From assembly GCA_037367405.1 (NCBI GenBank), contig JAZKJV010007257.1, positions 124,001-188,000 on the forward strand: a DNA stretch of 64,000 nucleotides, given 5' to 3'. A model generated the notes under the pieces. It made no database searches. It was not told the DNA's origin and saw only the letters and a program-made list of their open reading frames with translations. Numbering within the stretch: the first letter of the stretch is position 1; the number at the start of each line of letters is the position of its first letter. The position numbers and the translations under genes are program-made. The DNA comes from Ottelia alismoides. Lineage: Eukaryota; Streptophyta; Magnoliopsida; Alismatales; Hydrocharitaceae. This document shows, in pieces, positions 30,832 through 41,620 of the stretch.

Positions 30832-33006
30832 TCAAAAAAGTGACATCGACGCTAATATAATATTTCTTGCGCAATGAATCATAGACACGATATCCCTTCT
30901 GAGTCCTGGAGTACCCAACAAACACACATTTGACAGCTTTAGGAGAGTGCTTATCAAACTTGTAGACAACTGGTGGACGAAGGCCATACAACCAAAAATA
31001 CGAGGAGTAAGGGAGAACAACTCCTTCGGTAATACCATGAAGAAAGGAATTTTCTCACCCGAAACAGACGAAGGCATGCAATTCACCAGATAACATGTCG
31101 TTAGAATAACATCACCCCAAAACGAATGTGGGGCACGACTCTGAATGAGAAGAGTCCGACTGACATCTAGTAAATGACGATGCTTTCTCTCAGCAACACC
31201 ATTTTGCTGAGACGTGTTAGCACAAGTTAATATAATACCACGTGATGAAAAGAATTGTGATAGATCACGGGTGCAAAATTCTAAAGCATTATCTGTTCTT
31301 ACATATTTTATCGAGGAAGAGAAAACGTTGTGCACTTCATTAATAAAGCTTTTGATCACATCCCCTACTTTAGATTTATTTTTCAGTAAAAAGACCCATG
31401 CCAAACGAGAAAAGTCATCAACAACAACAAGATAAAACATGTATCCCTGGTGATCAAGAACATGACTCGGACCCCAAATATCAATACGAAATAACTCAAA
31501 AAGAGAGCTATTGCTCTGACTCTGATGACTAGGAAAAGCAGAATGATGATGCTTTCCCAACTGACACGCCTCACATTGGAAGGATGAACCCGGTGAAATC
31601 TGCTGCAAAATATGACACATCTTCTGGAGAGTGAGGTGACCAAAAAGCACGTGTCAAGTTAAGGAAGAGACGGGTCCTGTTGAATGAGAGGAGATGCCTG
31701 CATAGTGAGTCCAGATCAGGCGATAAAGACTACCCTGCTCACGACCACATCCAATCACCCTGCACGTAATGATGTCCTGAAAGACAAGAGATGATGCGCC
31801 AAAAATAGCTCAGCAATGTAAAAAATCCTTCGTAATCTGATTGATAAATAATAAATTCATAGAGAAATCCGTAGCATATAGCACATTCTACAGACACATC
31901 GAGGGTGTCAAACTGATCTCCCCCTGTCCTGTGATCGGGGAATGAGTCCTATCAGCTATCATAATAGTTCTCTCTGAGGAAACATGTCTATACGCCATAA
32001 GCTGATCTCTATCTCCACTTAAATAATGCGTCGCTCTGAAGTCCATAATCCACTATGTAATCTCATATCCATGACAGGAGGTAAAAGCACAGATACTACA
32101 TGAGGTACTAGCAGTGGAAGAGGCAGAGGCTGCTACGTCTGAGTGGCCTTCTGAAGATAATGGAGATGCAGGAGGCATAATATCCCTTAGTCTGGCAATG
32201 GTCATCAAACCTGTGATCTGAAATAGGAGCAACCGGATACTCATCCTGCTCCTCTACTCGGGCTGCAGCAGGAAAACCATGCTTGGAGTAGCATGTGTCA
32301 TCTTTATGTCCTGGAGTAGCATGTTCTCTGACAGCCTCCCGAGGTAGATGAGGCTCCACTCATTTCTGTGGACGTAGACCTCATAGTAAAGGTAGTCGAA
32401 GGAACAATAATCCTGCTGAGTCGGCGAAATGCTTCCTCTATAGGAGGAATAGTGGCATCCGCTAAAATATGAGAATGAGCGGCCTCATATTCAGGATCAA
32501 GGGCTGTAAGGAATACACCAACCATGGTGGCATTCTGATATGTCCTCTGTTGTTCATGAGTAGATGCGAGGAGCATAAAATTGTGCAACTTCTCAAACAT
32601 CCCATGCTGGGATGCGTTTATCGAATGGAGGGGGCATCCATTCTGGTTAATGCTGAATATATCATATTGCAACTGCAGTATCTTGATCTCATTCCTCGCT
32701 TGGGAATAAGTTGCAACGAGAATCCCACATCGCCTTGGTGGTGGGTTGATGTAACACATCATTAGCAATCTCAATTGCCAATGTACCAAATAGCCATACT
32801 TTGGCATATGCATCATCTGCCTCCCATGAGGCATTGATACATGTTTTCTCCATCGGCTCCTCTTCGGTAAGAATATGCTCCTAACCCGTAAATTTCATGA
32901 TGAACTGCATAGCCTTGAGCTCGTAGTTCATTATATCCATCTTGACAATCGAAGCTGGACCTCTGAAAGCACCAGTGGTGGTAACATCGACCTTGCTCTC
33001 TGACAT
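30832..33006 (-). pseudogene. Copia G gag, protease and integrase
   Basis: Gag-like frame at 32304-32834 ends near a residue pattern with conserved YEAAHSHIL. The protease site reads WIMDFRATHYL where the family has D-S/T-G-A, so catalysis is probably lost. Integrase 30832-31650 is open over 272 codons: zinc-finger CEACQLGKHH, first Asp in RIDIWGPS, second in RTDNALEF, Glu in AERKHRHLLD. Frames are separated by stops (for example between 31650 and 31900). An ancestral start of gag lies near 33006 (MSESKVD on the minus strand). Not translatable as one polyprotein. Confidence 0.88.
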
Positions 33007-33386
33007 AATGTCGGATGGAGAAAAGCTAGGGTTTTGTAGATCAATAGATATGTGTCTACATAGACATATGAGGATTTGATTGCATATGTAGACTTATGCA
33101 ACTAAATCCATTAACCCAAGCTAAGCCTCGATGCAAGCAGAAGAAGCCATGGATTGGCTATAGTGGGAGCCGGGGGCGGGAAGAGTAGAGAGGCTGGCCC
33201 GACGACACCAGTGGATGGTCGGCGACTCACCGAAAGGTGGTCGACGACGGCGGTGGCTCGACAGATGGGAGAGACCGGCGACGACGACCGCTTGGAGAAG
33301 GGAGAGGAGAAAGAGGGGTGACATGTGTGGCTATGGTTAGGGTTTGGGTATGAGAGCTCTGGTCTAGGATCGTCGCTCTAGTACCA

Positions 33387-33531
33387 TGTTGGGAAAAATA
33401 AAAGACTTGTTTATTTATGGGAATCCTTGGCTCTCTTATATAGAGGAGAGACCTATGCGTAAATTACATAAGATGGATATAAGGAAATAAAAATAAAGAC
33501 AGGATACAAAGAACATAGATATATCTCTACA
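33387..33531 (-). repeat. 5' LTR of copia G
   Basis: 145 bp. On the minus strand it begins TGTAGAGATATATC and ends TTTTTCCCAACA, directly before TGGTACTAGAG. Similar in plan and sequence (AATAAACAAGT near the end) to the LTRs of copia A. Confidence 0.85.
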
Positions 33532-33539
33532 TATTTCCT

Positions 33540-33779
33540 TTTTGAAAAATAAATAAGAATCATTTTCTTTCTTTTTCTTCAATTTTGATCAATATAGTAG
33601 AATATTATATTACTTTTTTACTTTACCTACTATGTTGTATCACATATTTTGCAAAATTAATCATTTTTGAAAATCAAATAAAAATTTACAAAATTAAAAT
33701 CAAATAAAAAATATAAAAACTACAAAAAAAGGCTCGTTTCAGAGAACGGAGAAAAGTACAGCAACAAGCCTTTTCCCAC
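33540..33779. other. AT-rich intron sequence
   Basis: About 240 bp of A/T-rich sequence between copia G and the LINE fragments. Nothing recognised. Confidence 0.5.
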
Positions 33780-35105
33780 ATTAAGTAGGGCTAACAAGCG
33801 ATGTTGGGTAGTCAGTCTCTCTCATGGAATTACTTTGCAGTCTTTGCAATACAACCGATTTCTTCTTCTTAACGCAAAGTAATCTATTTGTGTTCTAGTT
33901 GAGCCACACTTATAAGTAGTTAAATGCTCCTCCCTCTTCTTGAAGAGAGTATTTGCAATGAAAAGATCATAAGTCGTTAAAAAAATCCAGAATGACTTTT
34001 CCCTCTTCATTTCTATCCCCGAAGCCATGTCCTCCATGAACATATCCTGAAGCATCATTTCCAACATGTTTGTTAAGATCTCCACCTAGGCATATCATCA
34101 CTCTCTGTGGGATTCATTGCATAATCTTATTCAAATCCTTCCAAAAAGTTTGTTTAGTACTATCGTCTAAATTAATTTGCGGTGCATAAACTGAAATGAT
34201 ATTCATAATTTCTTCTTCGAGCATCACTTTTAGCAAAATAATCCGATCCCCTGATGTTTGATCCTCAATCACATAATCCTTCAAATCCTTATGAACAACT
34301 GCTCCAACACCTTTTCTTGTCTTATCTTTACATGAATATCGAAGTTTAAAGCCAGTCTTCTCGATCTCCTTTGCTTTCTCTCCAACCCATTTTTCTCTTG
34401 TAGACATAATATCTAAATCTCCATTCTTTCCATCGTATCATCTATCTCCATCGATTTGCTAGTCAAAGTACCAATATTCCAACCACTTATTCGCAACTTC
34501 CTTTGCAACCCATTTTGAAGATCTATTCGTGTGGTGGGAGTCGGATCCTCCGGTGATGTATTCGTGGGTGCAATTATCCTGTGCGGATCTTTTTTGGAGA
34601 TCTATTCATGCGGTGGAAGTCGGATCCTCCGGTGATGTCTCCAGGATTTTTGCAGTGCTTTGGGCTATTTGGCTTGGTAGGAATGATGCCACTTTCAAGG
34701 GGCAGCGATTTTGCTATGAAAATGTTGTAGCGCACTGGAACGCTTTGTACAATTTCTGGGTCTAATGAAAATTTTGGTGTGGTGACTCCCAGCTTGGGAG
34801 GGATCCCCCCCGTTCTTATTCAAAAAAAAACATCCTTTGCAACCTCTTTTGGAATAACTTCTTTACCCACATGCATCCATCATGCGAGTACCTTGCAAAT
34901 TTTAGATTGCATCCGGGCAGCGATGCATTGGAACTAGCTTATTTACTCGCATGTGTTCCTCATGTGATAACCCTTGCAAAATTAGAACTACATCGGGGCA
35001 GCGATGTAGCGACCCTTGCCAATTTTTCATTGCATTCGAGAGATGCAACACGCCGCAAGTAGGGAACGCCCCAACGATATTTAGATGTTTTCTTAAATCC
35101 ATGTT
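33780..35105 (-). pseudogene. RTE-type LINE endonuclease fragment, copy 2
   Basis: Minus-strand pieces read EKWVGEKAKEIEKTGFKLRY, KGVGAVVHKDLKDYV, EEIMNIISVYAPQ and, further on, FLTTYDLFIANTLFKKREEH and CGSTRTQIDYFALRRRNR. These are conserved blocks of the apurinic-type endonuclease of RTE LINEs. 34845-35105 is the 5' leader. A different, truncated LINE (34511-34832) splits the leader from the endonuclease. Frameshifts present; reverse transcriptase absent. Confidence 0.85.
34511..34832 (+). mobile_element. 5'-truncated L1-type LINE insertion
   Basis: 322 bp ending in an A9 run, flanked by identical TCCTTTGCAACC (34499-34510 and 34833-34844), a 12-bp duplication typical of target-primed insertion. 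The plus-strand frame 34529-34765 ends FAVLWAIWLGRNDATFKGQR and YNFWV, the C-terminal end of plant L1 ORF2, then a short 3' UTR and poly(A). The neighbouring duplicate at about 36280-36292 keeps the uninterrupted target site. Confidence 0.92.
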
Positions 35106-36545
35106 TAAAACTTAGATGCAACACGTCGCAAGATCTTTGGTCTTTCTTTTTCTTGCTTTAGCCAGCTTGAATATATCCTTCTAGCCCCTCCTTAGAGTCG
35201 AGATTTTTGTGCAAAACTTGATAAGCTTTTGACTTAGCTTCGGTAACCGCCTTTTTTGCTTCCTTCTTCGCTGTTTTGTAGTTTGTGATAATTTCATCTG
35301 TTCTATCCTTAGAAATAGCTTTAAAGCAAGCTCTTTTAATTTTGAGCTTCTCTTGCACCCCTTCACTCCACTACCAAGCCTCCTTTTGGCATGTAGCTCC
35401 TCCCTTTGACTCGCCTAGCATCTCTTTGGCTACTCTTCGGATACAAGATACTACCGCCTCGTACATCTCGTTTGCACTTCCGTTACAATCCCAAGATAAG
35501 TCTTATAGTGATCTTGGAATCCCTCATTTTCTTTACTAATCATTTTATTTGCACATTCACGGCTAACAAGTGATGTTGGGTAATCAGACTCTCTCCTTGA
35601 ATTACTTTGCAGTCTTTGCAATACAACCGATTTCTTCTTCTTAACGCAAAGTAATCTATTTGTGTTCTAGTTGAGCCACACTTATAAGTAATTAAATGCT
35701 CGTCCCTCTTCTTGAAGAGAGTATTTGCAATGAAAAGATCATAAGTCGTTAAAAAATCCAGAATGACTTTTCCCTCTTCATTTCTATCCCCGAAGTCATG
35801 TCCTCCATGAACACTATCATATCCTGAAGCATCATTTCCAACATGTTCGTTAAGATCTCCACCTAGGCATATCATCACTCTTTGTGGGATTCATTGCATA
35901 ATCTTATTCAAATCCTCCCAAAAAGTTTGTTTAATACTATCATCTAAACTAATTTGCGGTGCATAAACTGAAATGATATTCAGAATTTCTTCTTCGAGCA
36001 TCACTTTTAGCAAAATAATCCCATCCACAGATCTTTGCACCTCAATATCATAATCCTTCAAATCCTTATGAACAACCGCTCCAATACCTTTTCTTCCCTT
36101 ATCTTCACATGAATACCGCAGTTTAAAACCAGTCTTCTCGATCTCCTTTGCTTTCTCTCCAACCCATTTTTCTCTTCTGGACATAATATCTAAATCTTCA
36201 TTCTTTCCATCGTATCATCTATTTCGATTGATTTGCCAGTCAAAGTACCAATATTCCAACTACTTATCCGCAACTTCCTTTGCAACCTCTTTTGGAATAA
36301 CTTCTTTACCCGCATGCATCCATCATGCGAGTACCCTTGCAAATTTTAGATTGCATCCGGGCAGCGATGCAATGGAACTAGCTTATTTACTCGCATGTGT
36401 TCCTCATGTGATAACCCCTGCAAAATTTGAATTAAACGATGTAGCGACCCTTGCCAATTTCTCATTGCATTCGAGCGATGCAACACGCTGCAAGTAGGGA
36501 ACGCCCCAATGATATTTAGATGTTCGGTTAAATCCATGTTTAAAA
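35106..36545 (-). pseudogene. RTE-type LINE endonuclease fragment, copy 1
   Basis: Order on the minus strand: leader (36545-36280), WNIGTLTGKSIE start of endonuclease (about 36250), EKWVGEKAKEIEKTGFKLRY, DLNEHVGNDASGYDSVHGG and CGSTRTQIDYFALRRRNR. A linker KLKIKRACFKAISKDRTDE follows (35350-35160). It is head-to-tail with copy 2; the junction AAGTTTTAAACATGGATTT is at about 35100-35115. It is longer than copy 2 and lacks the 322-bp insertion. Reverse transcriptase missing. Confidence 0.87.
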
Positions 36546-36558
36546 AATCAGAACGGGT

Positions 36559-36660
36559 TCGAGATAAATTCCTTAATAATGTTCTTAAAAGGACACTATT
36601 TAGGATTTTATCCTAATGGTTTCGAGACAAATTTCTAAATAGTGTTTTAGGAATTTATCT
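36559..36660. repeat. Short inverted repeat (stem-loop)
   Basis: GAGATAAATTCC at 36559 and GGAATTTATCTC at 36649, with further imperfect pairing around ACTATTTAG. About 100 bp. No target duplication found; possibly a decayed MITE. Confidence 0.6.
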
Positions 36661-36856
36661 CTCCTACACTGGCTATCGGCTACCTAACGCGCAACCCTCC
36701 TCAATTTCTCCGGGCTTGAGACCAATCATGGCTGAGTTAAAGAAGAAAAGTAAAATCACAAAAAAAACATCTCGAAAATCTTGAGTATTACTTTCTTCCT
36801 CCTTGTGTTCAACCCAGGGACACTTACTTGGTAATAATTAGAAGCCTTTTATTCTT

Positions 36857-38346
36857 GAGTAAATTACACAAAAAATCCCTGAACTATACACGTAATTTCA
36901 ATGTCATACCCGAATATCCAAAAGTAACAATGGGGTACCTAATCTATTGATTTGGTAACAATGTAAGTACATGGCTTGCGGAAAAGGCAAACCGCCGTTA
37001 ATTTAGTGAATTGAAGGACGGAAATACCCCTGTCTCTGCCAGTATGACACTATCCCATCATCCCCTCACGATGGAAACCCATCTTCAAGTTTCTTCCCCA
37101 AAGCCTCTGCCTTCAATACGACCGCATATCTTCCCTCTCCTTCCTCATGGGCTACTCCCCAGCGACAATCTCCTCTCCAAGTTCTGAGTGACCCTGCCGC
37201 TCTTCAAAGCCCTCCAGATCTGAGACCGCCCTCGTCGGACATTGACAGGCGACAACCTCAAGCCTTCACCACCATCAGCACCTCCTCCTCGTTAGTGCTG
37301 CTCCACTACGAGGAGGTCCTTTCGCTTCCGTGAATCCAAAAATGGTGGTGGTAGTTGTGCTCCCCATCCCACATTGACATGGGAAGTGTCCGGGTGCCAT
37401 CGCCATGCTCCCCACTCCCCTGTTGGTCACCCTCGACTCCAACACATCGAGCTATTTCCACCTGTTGTCGTACGCCTTTGCGACGACCACCTTGCTCCTG
37501 TCCCTCACCTCCCTGCACCCCTTTAACCCCAGCGACTCCAGCCTCCCGCTAAAGGCTCTCACCACCATTAGTGTCGTCCAATCCGTGACCCCCCCCTCCA
37601 CCTCCATACAGGTTGACCCTTGCTGCATCCTATCTTCCTCGATGGGTTGACCCATCACATCATCGAGATCACTGCCCTGTTCGTGATCCTGGATAGACCC
37701 ACGAGCTGAATGTGGTTGACTTGGCAACACATTGGAGACAATCTTGACCGGAACTTATCCTCAACAACCTCACATGATGCTTGATCGTTAACGAGTCCAG
37801 CGAAGGGTAAGATCCACCTCCTATATCCTTTGGTTCCTCTGTACTTTTCAGGTTGCCGTAGCCAAGACCGTTGCACCTCGCAAAAGACAGTAGCTTTAAT
37901 GCACTACTGCAGTTCCTGATCGCCACCATGACCTCATCGCCAGAAATCCCACTGCACCTTTCGATCTTGAGGGCCTTGAGGTGGTCGGTAGAACAAGTGA
38001 GACCTACCAGCCCCTCTTTCTTAAGGTACCCACATCTTCGTATGTTGACCGCCCTCAGGGCCCCGAAGGTGGTTAGGGCGGTCATCCCTGCAAGGCCCAT
38101 GCATGTGTTCAAGCAAATGACCTCGAGCTTTTGGACTAGTCGTACCCAGTAAAGGGCACAAAGGGACAGAGACGTGGGTATTTCCGTCCTTCAATTCACT
38201 AAATTAACGGCGGTTTGCCTTTTCCGCTAGCCATGTACTTCATTGTTACCAAATCAATAGATTAGGTACCGCATTGTTACTTTTGGAAGTTTGGGTAGGA
38301 CATTGAAATTGAGTGTATAGTTCATGGACTTCTGTGTAATTTACTC
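36857..38346. mobile_element. Pack-MULE carrying an F-box/LRR gene fragment
   Basis: Terminal inverted repeats of about 180 bp (36857-37035 and 38163-38346), starting GAGTAAATTACACA, about 90% alike. Flanked by identical TTTATTCTT nonamers (36848-36856 and 38347-38355), the 9-bp duplication of Mutator elements. The 1.1-kb core is GC-richer than the surrounding intron and contains a leucine-rich-repeat gene fragment on the minus strand. No transposase. Confidence 0.93.
37306..38112 (-). pseudogene. Captured LRR fragment of an F-box protein (EBF-like)
   Basis: Minus-strand frame 37669-38112 reads FGALRAVNIRRCGYLKKEGL, LKIERCSGISGDEVM and AIRNCSSALKLLSFARCNGL, a series of cysteine-containing leucine-rich repeats. 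After a frameshift it continues SGRLESLGLKGCREVRDRS (37452-37730). Repeat pattern and order resemble EIN3-binding F-box (EBF) proteins, which target an ethylene-response factor for degradation; another F-box/LRR protein is possible. No F-box is present and frames are broken. Confidence 0.72.
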
Positions 38347-38355
38347 TTTATTCTT

Positions 38356-40039
38356 CTATTCATCACTTCTCTCTCTTCTATTTTATTGATTTTTGTTTAA
38401 TAAGTCGATTTCTCTTCCGCAGTTCACTACAATCGATATCCTTCATTTTAATTGCGAGGTCAAATATGCATATCATCACTCATTTGTTTTCCGTGCCTGT
38501 AATTTACTTGTGACTTATCACTGATTAATATCTGGTTAGTCGCCTCATCCTGTGCTATGCTACGAGTTTTAATCTGAAGGATCTGTCCTGTCCAATAGGG
38601 AGCATGTCTAAATATCATTTCATTGTCCCTTCTTTTCTTTCTCCACATATATTTCTTTTTTCCATATATTGTGTAACTGATTCCCATAGATATTTCCTCG
38701 TGTATCCTAATATTATCTTAACAATTCGGTTTTGTACATGATCTCCAATTGTATTACTTAATAGCAAATCAACTCAATAAGATGTTTGGAAAAATATATT
38801 TACATCAAGAAAATCCTCATCTCAACAATATTTGGCACCATTGTCCACGCTGCATATCATCAAGTACATCTCGAGTATTACTTTTTTCCACTTCGCTGCA
38901 AGTTCAAATGGTATCACGCTATGATAGATCATACAGTTGGAGAATGCATGATTAAGGATCAATGACTCCACGCAGGACCTTAATCCTTTCCCCTCGCCCG
39001 TTAACTCTCCCTAAACAATCTTGTCATTATTTATTGATACAATCACATTCGTCGCCGGCACCTTTCCTCTCGTTTTCTCTTTTCCTCCCTAAAATTCTCA
39101 TAACCCCGATAATCTTATTTCCTCCTAATAAATATTTTCCACCAACCCCACCTCCAATCATTTTCATATCCTTCCCAAAATTTAGAACACCAGTGATATC
39201 GGTTTTTTTCTCTATAAAACATTTTTCTTTTCATTCATCTCACTAAGTATAATCCAATATAATTTTTACAATATACTTAACGTTCATCTAGTTTTGTTCC
39301 CAAGAATCAATACCGCAGTATGGAGTCATTCTCAAATGCTCTAATTCCATCGAAATTTCGCATTCTTCCATGTAACAAAATGAATATATTCTTTTTATTT
39401 GATGAAAAAGAGGGTGATTTCCCGGGGTGATAGTCACCGCAACATCTATTTCATTAAATAGATTCTACCTATTTCATTAAATAGATTCTACGGTGGACAA
39501 ATATCCAGAATCAAGATTATCCTCTTAAAGTCTACGCATATGTAATCCATAGATTTTTTTTCTTTATCCACACAATTTTTTGACCACCAAATGTAACCAT
39601 ACACATGTTTATGTTTTCATTTTTCTTCACATCCTCATCTTCATTCACAACAACGTCTCTTCAAATTATTTTCCCATTTCATCACTACATAAAAGCAAGA
39701 TATCCACTACTTTACCATTCTAACCACAATAATCAACATATTCTACTAGTAATCTCATAAGCTTAAGTGAGAGAATGTTGTTTCACCATCAAACATCCTC
39801 AAGATTAAGAAACACCAACAGGCAGTTCACTGTTGTGCAGTCCACCATAAAAATGGGCAAAGATTTGATTACATCCCCTACATGCACGATCAATACCGAT
39901 CCCATAAATCCAACCATCATTTCCCCTAAAAAATCAGCCCCCGCAGATTTTCTCAGTTACTTCCATATTTTTGTAGTCAAAACTATGTATAAACACCCAC
40001 CATAAAAAAGGGATCACCAAAGAAAATCTCATTCTAATA
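38356..40039. other. AT-rich intron sequence, no gene recognised
   Basis: Only a 22-bp tandem duplication was noted (TATTTCATTAAATAGATTCT, twice, about 39447-39491). Plus-strand open frames (38962-39246, 39775-40005) show no known motif. Confidence 0.5.
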
Positions 40040-40485
40040 AAAGGTTGCATAAGTCAATAGTCGGTATTCGACCGGCGTGGTCACTGACTAAGGATTAATT
40101 GATAGTCGGACGGCTAATTGGATTTAGTCGAGCTTTAATCGGCTTTGAGTTTTTTTATTATTTTAAATATATAAATTCTTTTTATACATATACTTTTATA
40201 TATTTCCATAGATTTGTAAATTTTGTATTCTATCATAATGAAATAAACGTAGTGGTATTGAAATAAAACATTGTGCATATCAGAATAAGTTTCCTTAAAA
40301 AAAGCAAAAAAAAAGGTATCTCCAAGCAAAAATTTGTTAACTAGTCGGTTTAGTCGTTCGACTTATCAAGCCGAGTTGTTAGCCACCCTACTATTGACTG
40401 ATTGGTCAACACTCGATCGGCCAGCCCACCGACGAGACTAGTTGGACCTACTAGTTTGGCCGGTTGGCTGACCTTTACAACATTG
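40040..40485 (-). mobile_element. hAT-like element of the GTCGACTAG family
   Basis: 446 bp from AAAGGTTGCATAAGTC to CTTTACAACATTG. It is the reverse-complement counterpart of 18555-19255: it shares GTCACTGACTAAGGATTAAT, the AT-rich middle (minus CTATCATAATG region) and the ACTAGTCGG end. It lacks a nested MITE. Flanking octamers TTCTAATA and TTCGATCA match only at 5 of 8, so the duplication is decayed. Confidence 0.78.
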
Positions 40486-40808
40486 TTCGATCATAACCTT
40501 AAATCAAACACGAAAATCTCATATCCACAAACCGAACTTAAGTCGCAAAAAAATTTGAACAATAAGAAGGTTTGCAATAGGACTCTTACCTTACTTCTCT
40601 TCACTTCTCTTCTCTTCTCTCCTCTTCTCCTTCTCTATTTCTCTCCCTCTCTCACTGTATGGGTGGAATGTGCAAGGAGAGAATGGGACCGAATGGAGTT
40701 CTTGACAGCTCCCCCTTTTCCCTTTTCACTTTGTTGGGAAAGTTGCATGGATACTCCTGCAACTTCCTTTAATTAGTGTTATTCTTTTTTATAACATCTA
40801 GTTGTAAC

Positions 40809-41012
40809 CAAGGTTTTAAATTCCAATATCGGATATTGTATCAACGCCATGTTGAAACAAAATTTTACCAAAATTTCGTCAAAAGTTTGGTAAATTTCAG
40901 TCACATTTCTCCCTAATCGAGCAACATTTGTGAAGAAGGCCCCCATATCGATATTTCACTCAAAATTTAAGTCCTATGTTGAAATCGATATTTCGCAAAA
41001 TCTGAAACCATG
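40809..41012 (+). mobile_element. Short hAT-like MITE
   Basis: 204 bp, CAAGGTTTTAAATTCC to AATCTGAAACCATG, between exact GTTGTAAC octamers (40801-40808 and 41013-41020). The interior mixes AAATTTCG and ATCGATATTTC motifs, like the copy at 9309. It lies 608 bp upstream of a kinesin exon. Confidence 0.92.
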
Positions 41013-41620
41013 GTTGTAACAGAGAAGCTCAAGTTTCTTTGCATAAGGATGGCAAAGGCGTAGTTTCTGGATTTGCAAGAAAGAAGACAAACCAGTGAAA
41101 GGCAGTCTTAGGATTTCTTATTGATAGAGTGGTTAAGCCCTATCATTTTCTGAATGTGGAACCTTTTGAAAGGATTGAAAGTTTGCAATAAAAATTAAGT
41201 TCCATTTTTAGATGTGTTGCATGAGAAGTAAGAAATTTATCGCCTTTTTTGAAACCAAACTTAGCTTGAAGTCTATGAGGATGCTGTATATATATGAAGT
41301 GGCTTTTCACCAGAACAGAAGTTAAAATATGCAAAAACGTTGAGAATCTTTAATTGAAATTAGAAGCAGCGCAGATATTCTTTCTCCAATATTGTTGCTA
41401 GAGCTCTTATCCAAAAATAAGACCTTCTCACAGATCCTGACGAGAGTTCTTATGTTTTTTCAATGGGGGAAGAGATTAATCTCATTGTCAACTTACTGGT
41501 GCATTCAGTGCTTGATTTTCACTTAATGTTGTATATTACGTGCATTGCACATTGTCTTGCCATGCTAGACAGTTTTCTTCGAACTTGTTGTTTCTGCAGT
41601 AACCTGTCGTGATTTTACAG

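Larger units (their letters stand above)
27190..33531 (-). mobile_element. Ty1/copia retrotransposon G (minus), 3'-truncated and interrupted
   Basis: 5' LTR 33387-33531, primer site TGGTACTAGAGCGACGATCC (minus) at 33367-33386. Then gag (about 32300-33000), protease (about 32020-32050), integrase (30832-31650), reverse transcriptase (27700-30660, interrupted) and part of RNase H (27200-27640). The element stops at about 27190 within RNase H; the polypurine tract and 3' LTR are missing. The reverse transcriptase is split by mitochondrial-type DNA and a MITE, and the region around the MITE is tandemly duplicated. Confidence 0.9.
14986..41620 (+). other. 26.6-kb kinesin intron filled with transposons and organelle DNA
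   Basis: The donor is CAG|GTACTT and the acceptor TTTTACAG|GTAGC. Joining 14985 to 41621 gives RDLLEQ-VASLKDVLARKDEE, the continuous heptad region expected in KIN-14 proteins, with no base gained or lost. In between lie LTR elements E and C, MITEs, an organelle patchwork, hAT elements, copia G, LINE fragments and a Pack-MULE. That the gene is still spliced across this distance is inferred from intact exons and splice sites. Confidence 0.85.

Noticed and set aside
39450..39495. Mobile element footprint
   Set aside because: A simple 22-bp tandem duplication, explained by slippage.
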